Shown: positions 59,015-64,000 of the stretch, piece by piece
Position numbering within the stretch: position 1 is the stretch's first letter
Layout of the letters: each line of letters begins with the position of its first letter
NCBI RefSeq assembly: GCF_041260155.1
Contig: NC_091932.1
Span: 8,833,304-8,897,303 of the forward strand
Reading direction: 5' to 3'
DNA: 64,000 nucleotides
Source of the DNA: Ptychodera flava
Taxonomy: Eukaryota; Hemichordata; Enteropneusta; Ptychoderidae
Translations under genes and position numbers: made by a program
The notes under the pieces: model-generated
What the model was told of the DNA's origin: nothing
The model's input: only the letters and a program-made list of their open reading frames with translations
Database searches by the model: none

Positions 59015-59027
59015 ATGACCAGAAAGG
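59015..59027 (+). CDS. Candidate first coding exon of a plus-strand gene
   Basis: A short start exon reads MTRK plus one base before the consensus donor GTAAGT. It lies in a less AT-rich patch, as promoter-proximal exons often do. Its phase (1) agrees with the exon at 59573. The product is unknown. Confidence 0.3.
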
Positions 59028-59572
59028 GTAAGTTTTCTCTCCAAAATAGTAAAAGCTATCAGATTTTGAAGCATCTGTATGAATATCCTTCGAAATTAAT
59101 CGTATTTTTCTTTGAAATAGCTTTAAGTACGTGAAGAAACCTTTTTTCTTTCAGTGGCTATTATACCAACAACAAGCTGTGAATACGGGGTGGTACTTAT
59201 AGCCAAGACCTATCGATAGATCTCACTCGGGTCAAGGGTCATCGCAACACAACTGTAGCGATAACCCTTGACCTGAGCGCGATCGATACGCCTTGCATAG
59301 TACCGCTGCGTAATCACAGCTGACACATAGAGACAATCGCATGTAAAAAAATCAATTAAACATTGTAGAATATATAATGTATTGTTTCGGCATATGAGAG
59401 TTTGGCTTTTTTATTTTAATCAGTTGATGACAAGAAGAAGCCAATATTTTGTAACAGTATAGAAAAGAGACACTGTATATGGAAGTCTCCCCTTTTCCTT
59501 AACCTAATCAGCTCCTCGTCTTTCATTTAAAGTCTCATCTCTCCATATTACCTATTGTTGCATTATTTTCAG

Positions 59573-59656
59573 GATGTAAAAAGTTGGATTTAACTGAAAA
59601 TCGAAGAGTTGTTACAGAAGCTGGTGGTACAGATAATGAACAAGATGAGTGTACAG
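59573..59656 (+). CDS. Candidate second coding exon of a plus-strand gene
   Basis: After the strong acceptor GCATTATTTTCAG the phase-1 frame reads GCKKLDLTENRRVVTEAGGT, ends with NEQDECT and meets a GTAGCT donor. It is 84 nt, phase 1-1. The peptide is hydrophilic and I recognise no family. If real, this gene begins inside the channel's 5' region and runs the opposite way toward the virus-like element, so it may be interrupted by that insertion. Confidence 0.3.
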
Positions 59657-60614
59657 GTAGCTGTCTTGAAACAAGCTTGGTAACCTCAGTTCATCTCTAA
59701 TGTAGATTTAAACTTCCAAGGGTCAGTAACTGAATTTTGATAAGTTTCTGTATTTCTTATGAATTAATCTAAGCTTTGGTAGCATGCTATGATCAACTAA
59801 ATGTTGCCGGAGAATTGGCTTTCACAGTCGTGTAGTCTCCTTTAATAGGTTGCAAGGGTGGAATGAAAAATTAAAGCTCAGAACGACGGAAAATGCAAAG
59901 TAAAATTGTCCAATCTGAATTACTGAATTTTCTGAAATTTTCACTCTGAATTTTCTGTCACTTTCTGCTTAAATTTTTCATTCCCCCTTGCATCTGATAA
60001 AGGAGACTTCAGTCTTTGGAATCTTATGCCCTTATAAAATTTAGTTGATCATAGCATGCCAACAAACCTTAGAGAATTTTGTATTGTAGCTCAACACGTC
60101 TCTTGTTCTTAGCAACTGGTTTTTAGCTTTGCCGTCAGCTAAATAGGACCATGGATGTGTAGCATTGTCCTCAAATTTGTACATCCCAAGGTTTTTCTTC
60201 AGAATAGCCTGTACGAATATTTGGATTACAGGTCCCCAGGGATTACCCTAATCACATATGTTCAAATTATGATGAACTATGCAAATTTATATTTTTGAGG
60301 CTAATTTTGCTATTTTTGGCAAAAATCGTTTTTTTACTGACGTCTTCAATATTTGGTAATCATGTCCCTAAGAATGACCATAGTCAAATTTGTGCTAGTT
60401 GTGATGAAATATTCATTTTTTTATATTTCATGGCAATAGTAGTAAGATATTATTGACCTCCAGGATAAAATAAGAATTTTACACCCATTTTATTCATTTA
60501 TCTACATGAAGCGAAGGAAAATTTAACCATCCATGTAACTAAAGTGTGACCCTGACCTATATATGAACTCACGCATGCGCAACAGCTGGCGCAGCAGTGC
60601 ATTGTCCTGAACTA

Positions 60615-60860
60615 AGCGGGGAAATTCCCTGCTGAGTCATTCACATTCCAAATGGAACTTGCGCAATACAGTAGCTATGACTCACTGGGTATTAGAACGG
60701 ACCACTAGTGGACATGTAGAAACTTGTTCTGTCTGACCTAAATACACAACATGTATAGACACGTTCCGAAGGTGTACGGGAAATTCCGTGTGAGTCATCA
60801 CCATCAAACTAGCCTATATAAAGGGACTTTTACCCGTGTTGTCAGTCAGTCGCGGAGTCT
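60615..60860 (+). promoter_or_regulatory. Control region with repeated kappaB + AP-1 sites, TATA box and TCAGT initiator
   Basis: GGGAAATTCCC (60619-60629) is followed three bases later by TGAGTCA (60633-60639). A second GGGAAATTCC (60778-60787) is again followed three bases later by TGAGTCA (60791-60797). A lone TGACTCA lies at 60678-60684. TATATAAAGG (60815-60824) stands about 25-30 bases before TCAGTCAGT (about 60842), as in TATA-Inr core promoters. The first is a perfect palindromic Rel/NF-kappaB site and TGAGTCA is the AP-1 consensus. The direction is toward the plus strand, antisense to 60885-61442, so the true target gene is unclear. Confidence 0.55.
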
Positions 60861-60884
60861 AGCTGATGTTGAACACGAAGTTAA

Positions 60885-61442
60885 CTAACTTTCATATCCA
60901 TTCAATCCATAATATCGTAGATATCGCTCCAGCGGCGGACTAAATCCTTCTTGTTTTTGTATTTCTAGCGCCTGATGAAATATGTTCTGAATAAGTTCTG
61001 ACCCCGGAGCCTCTGTTGTTGCACCTTTTTCTTGTATTTGTGTAAGCAGCTGTTTATATTGAACGTAATAATGTTTATACTTCTCTCTTCTTTTTGATAC
61101 TCCCGTTTTTCCTTGTATTACATCAATAACGACGCCAGGTATAGGAGTTAAGGCTAACAGTACCGGAACTGTTGGAATTGCTGCTATTACAGCAGAGCTT
61201 ACAAGAATTCCTTTAGTAATATTAAGAGCCATATCAATTCGACCCATTAATTTGTAACTTCGTCGATATGCAGCGCTAGTTCTTTCTATGTAATCAGCCA
61301 ACTGTTCAACGCTTTCAACAACTGAGATGTGCATTTTTTTACTGTATATGTAAGGAATGATAAAAAATAATTGTAGTAATATAGAAAGACAATATGGCAG
61401 AAGGAGGAGAAGATATACCACTCCAGGATTTCGATGATGCAA
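60885..61442 (-). CDS. Unknown virus-like element protein with a hydrophobic helix
   Basis: The reading holds VVESVEQLADYIERTSAAYR, then a long hydrophobic stretch with GILVSSAVIAAIPTVPVLLA, and a helical C-terminus ending RYLRYYGLNG. The natural start is probably the Met of MHISVVESVEQ near 61335. The longer reading upstream overlaps the divergent neighbour. It is likely a small membrane-associated protein of the Polinton-like element. I do not recognise the family. Confidence 0.5.
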   Translation of the reverse strand: MHHRNPGVVYLLLLLPYCLSILLQLFFIIPYIYSKKMHISVVESVEQLADYIERTSAAYRRSYKLMGRIDMALNITKGILVSSAVIAAIPTVPVLLALTPIPGVVIDVIQGKTGVSKRREKYKHYYVQYKQLLTQIQEKGATTEAPGSELIQNIFHQALEIQKQEGFSPPLERYLRYYGLNGYES

Positions 61443-62610
61443 ATTTGAATGATGACGATGTTACTGCTGAAACATCTTTTACCGATGATACTTTTGCAAC
61501 CCCGATCCTTCAGTGGATAGCCCACAGGTGGATATTTTAATTAAACAGAGAAGAAAACTTACAGAAAATATGGCTGAAGGACTCTTAGACAAATATAGGA
61601 TTACTAATCCGGATGCACGAACCGAATTGATTTTAAATGCTAATATTGAAGGTGGTGAACTGTATTATAAAGAAATCAGAGTTACAATGGATAAAGGAAG
61701 TAGATTTTTAGAGAAATCCACATTAAGGGGGAGGAAAGGAGGACCTGAATTTATAAATAAAGTATACACATGGAGTGGAGTCGAATATCACTCAAGCGCA
61801 GAGCCCGAAAATGTGAGTCATACATCGCATTCTAAAGATGTGATAGCTGATAAAATACCGGCTGAGAAGATGACGCCAGAAGACATGGGTATATACAAAG
61901 ATGAACTGACAGAGTTACGACAAAATGCTTCTGGTAATGCAGACAAAATACAAGCTTTTGAAAATAAAATCGACCAATGGAACAATCTAAACCCTGAATA
62001 TAGAGCTTTTGTTGATGAATTAAAGATGGCAAATATGCGTCTTGATGAGCTTAAAAACGAAAGAGATAAAATTATGTCAGAGCAGACAGAACTTACACCC
62101 GAACTCAGAACAAGACTAGCTAAAATTAATAATCGAATTGAAGTACAACTTGATATGATCAGTGGGGCACGTGAAAGACTGGCGTCGACTAGGTCTCTTC
62201 GTGATGTAATTTCTGATCCAGAATTATCACTGAGACTGAAGCTGACAGAATTATTTAAACGAAATGGTATAACAATCGCTGCAATACTGACTGCCCTTGG
62301 AATGACAATATCAACAATTGCCCTGGCTGTGACTAGAGGAGGAGGGGGAGGAGGAGGGGGAGCAGGGGGAGGAGGAGCAAACACAGGAGGTTCAGGTCCG
62401 CCCAAAGTATATACAAAAGCGAAAGAAATTGTAAAGCAATTTGGCGAATGGTTAAAAAACCTTGGCCGCAAAAAGTGCTGCTGCAATACCAGGTTTAATC
62501 GGTTCCCTCGTCAGTTTTCTATTAAAAACAGCAGGATCGGTGGTCGGATTTGTTGGAGAACAGCTATGGATATTTTTAACTGGATTAACATTAGTCATTA
62601 TAAATAAAAT
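61394..62610 (+). CDS. Virus-like element structural protein with coiled coil, hydrophobic helix and Gly-rich run
   Basis: The region reads an acidic N-terminus, a basic segment, a coiled coil (about 61900-62200, with ELKMANMRLDELKNERDKIM), then ITIAAILTALGMTISTIALA and a run of about eight glycines, ending in a basic amphipathic stretch (KEIVKQFGEWLKNL). A hydrophobic helix plus amphipathic tail beside a capsid gene suggests a minor capsid or membrane-active protein, by analogy with Polinton and adenovirus minor proteins. This is inference. The copy is imperfect. It diverges from the minus-strand gene at 61335-61394. Confidence 0.5.
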
Positions 62611-62646
62611 TATGTATTAATATATGACACTCCCTACGGCATCAAC

Positions 62647-62886
62647 ATGTTTGGTGAAAAGAATATTGCAAAGTTTCTTTCTAAAAATAAAGACCTGTTT
62701 GGTTTCTCTGTCGAATTGGAATGGTGCAAACTCCGGCGGGTAAATCGACATATCCTTCGAGCAAATCCAGGTTCCGACTCAAAGGATGATAATCTGTATC
62801 ATAACATATTAGCTTTCGTGAAGGAATGTCAAAAGACTAACTTCTTTAAGCGACTAGAATTCAATAAACGTCTTTCAGGAGATTGA
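62647..62886 (+). CDS. Small unknown gene of the virus-like element
   Basis: 79 residues: MFGEKNIAKFLSKNKDLFGF at the start, basic, with ILAFVKECQKTNFFKRLEFN near the end. It lies between the coiled-coil gene and the capsid-like gene on the same strand, as small structural genes do in Polintons. Family not recognised. Confidence 0.4.
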   Translation: MFGEKNIAKFLSKNKDLFGFSVELEWCKLRRVNRHILRANPGSDSKDDNLYHNILAFVKECQKTNFFKRLEFNKRLSGD

Positions 62887-63089
62887 CAATGATGAAATGG
62901 AAGTCCAACATCTCCAAGAATATTGGGTCCTTCGATTGATTCGCGACACAGGCAATCGATTTATCTTTCAGGCAGACGGAAATATTTATGTAAAGATGTG
63001 ATTTTTTCTTCTAAGTCATTATATACACGAAGTGAAATGTAAGATGTGATTTATTTTCTTTTTTTCTTCTACTATATACATTACACGAA

Positions 63090-64000
63090 AAATGGGGTAC
63101 GATAGAACATTATCACCGACTTTCACCACCGAATACCGAATGGAACAAAGTCAGAAAGAACTCATCACGTGATTGCTCATAACCCAAGTGAGGCAGATCC
63201 AGGCCAGACACTTATCATACGATGTCCGAAGTTAGAAAGCGGAGTACTCTTAGTTCCAGATACTTTCGACCTGGTTTTTGATCTCGAAGTAACGGGAGGT
63301 GGAACTACCCGTGTAGTACAAAATGTTGCAAAAAATTTGGTGGAGCGTATGAAACTCACATTTGAGGGCCAGACACTTTTCGATTTGAATAAATATAACC
63401 TTATTGAATGTTATCGCGATCTCTTCAAACATAAAAAGGAGAGAACGAACATGACACTGTATGGAATTCAGAACGAAAATCTAAGAAAATTAAGAAGCGG
63501 TTCGACCGATGCAGATGCCGCCGTCGTGGGCGATAATTTACTTTTTGACACATATAAAACAAAATATGCTATTCGTCTCACTCATCCCCTCGTGACAGGT
63601 CATGGAGTTGCATATCCAAAAGCGTTAGGGAGTCATATTGAATGGGAAATTACGTTGGCACCCGCCCCCCAATTACTTGTCAGTAATAAACTGATTACAA
63701 CCAATTATAAATTAAAAAACATTCAAATGGAATACGAGACAATTTCTGACCTCAAACTCGCGGGGTCAACTGCTGGTTATTACAACGGTGGAAAAAGTTA
63801 CCTTTACGAGCATATACATTATTTTAGAACAATCCCATTCAAAGAATCGGACACGGTTATCAATGAAAATATAAATGTACCACGACGTAGCATTAGAGGT
63901 ATCGCTATACTCTTCACTAAAAATCAGAATCAGTCAGAACTGAACAGTGAACTTTTCTTTAATCCATCCATTGAATCTGTGTCTGTATCAATCGAAGGCA
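63090..64000 (+). CDS. Polinton/adintovirus-type major capsid protein (5' part)
   Basis: The reading contains LVPDTFDLVFDLEVTGGGTT, VVQNVAKNLVERMKLTFEGQ, LFDLNKYNLIECYRDLF, HIEWEITLAPAPQLLV, INENINVPRRSIRGIAILF and FFNPSIESVSVSIEG, where the window ends. The order and the final N-P-S-I-x-x-V-x-V-x-I-E-G, just before where a VPN..Y motif is usual, resemble double jelly-roll capsid proteins of Polintons and adintoviruses. Other explanations are unlikely, but no structural comparison could be run. Confidence 0.65.

Larger units (their letters stand above)
58400..60600. other. Region upstream of the post-TM1 exon
   Basis: It should hold the channel's TM1 exon unless the intron extends past the right edge. 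I saw no hydrophobic minus-strand exon here. The only coding candidates are the plus-strand pieces at 59015 and 59573. Confidence 0.4.
60600..64000 (+). mobile_element. Polinton/adintovirus-like element (left part, runs off the window)
   Basis: The visible part has a control region (60600-60860), a minus-strand gene with a hydrophobic helix (60885-61442), a plus-strand coiled-coil and membrane-helix gene region (61394-62610), a small gene (62647-62886) and a capsid-like gene that continues past the edge. The capsid reading resembles the double jelly-roll major capsid protein of Polintons and adintoviruses. No polymerase, integrase, ATPase or protease lies within the window, and the terminal repeat was not identified. 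The copy appears broken at a small number of places. Age cannot be judged without the other end. Confidence 0.75.

Noticed and set aside
61818-62486. 222-codon minus frame with poly-Pro
   Set aside because: It is the antisense shadow of the coiled-coil/Gly-rich gene of the virus-like element.
1-64000. tRNA, rRNA and prokaryotic signals
   Set aside because: None seen; the gene structure is spliced and the repeats are eukaryotic.

Overview
The window looks like a gene-poor, repeat-rich stretch of an animal genome. It has spliced genes with GT-AG introns, AT-rich intergenic DNA, many tetranucleotide microsatellites and several transposon classes. Kringle, PAN/Apple and LDLa modules together with a DEG/ENaC channel suggest a marine invertebrate deuterostome. 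A hemichordate or lancelet is my best guess, but this is inference.

The main host gene lies on the minus strand and fills about 10.4-58.1 kb. Its recognisable coding starts with the motif that follows the first transmembrane segment of DEG/ENaC (ASIC/degenerin) sodium channels (57960-58101). It then carries about 1,070 residues of inserted extracellular modules: LDLa x3, PAN x2, kringle x5, PAN x3, LDLa x1. After these the channel fold resumes with the finger domain, the cysteine-rich region, the palm strands, TM2 with a GLS filter and a C-terminal tail (10434-10673). All 12 inserted exons begin and end in phase 1, and the splice phases I could check agree along the chain. The TM1 exon and one short exon between 16.3 and 19.1 kb were not found. 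Two LDLa exons are split by transposons, and exact removal of each restores an open LDLa frame.

Mobile DNA, left to right: a duplicated 1-1.8 kb block (0.6-2.4 and 4.9-6.15 kb); a 1.75-kb double foldback in the last intron (10.9-12.7 kb); a small MITE (14.5 kb); a 659-bp element with a 9-bp target duplication (20.1-20.8 kb); a TTAA-flanked element holding a decayed CR1/L2-like LINE (23.3-27.2 kb); foldbacks at 28.0, 30.7, 42.4, 47.2-48.6, 50.0, 52.8 and 53.2 kb; a Ty3/Gypsy chromodomain LTR element (34.9-41.6 kb); a Helentron-like element with a 227-bp tandem array (54.5-57.7 kb); and a Polinton/adintovirus-like element running off the right edge (about 60.6-64.0 kb). Several foldbacks share one design: a terminal hairpin attached to a TIR-bounded body, often beginning TTATCACATG.

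The first 10.4 kb holds no gene I can support beyond one weak candidate exon. A possible two-exon plus-strand gene start lies at 59.0-59.7 kb.
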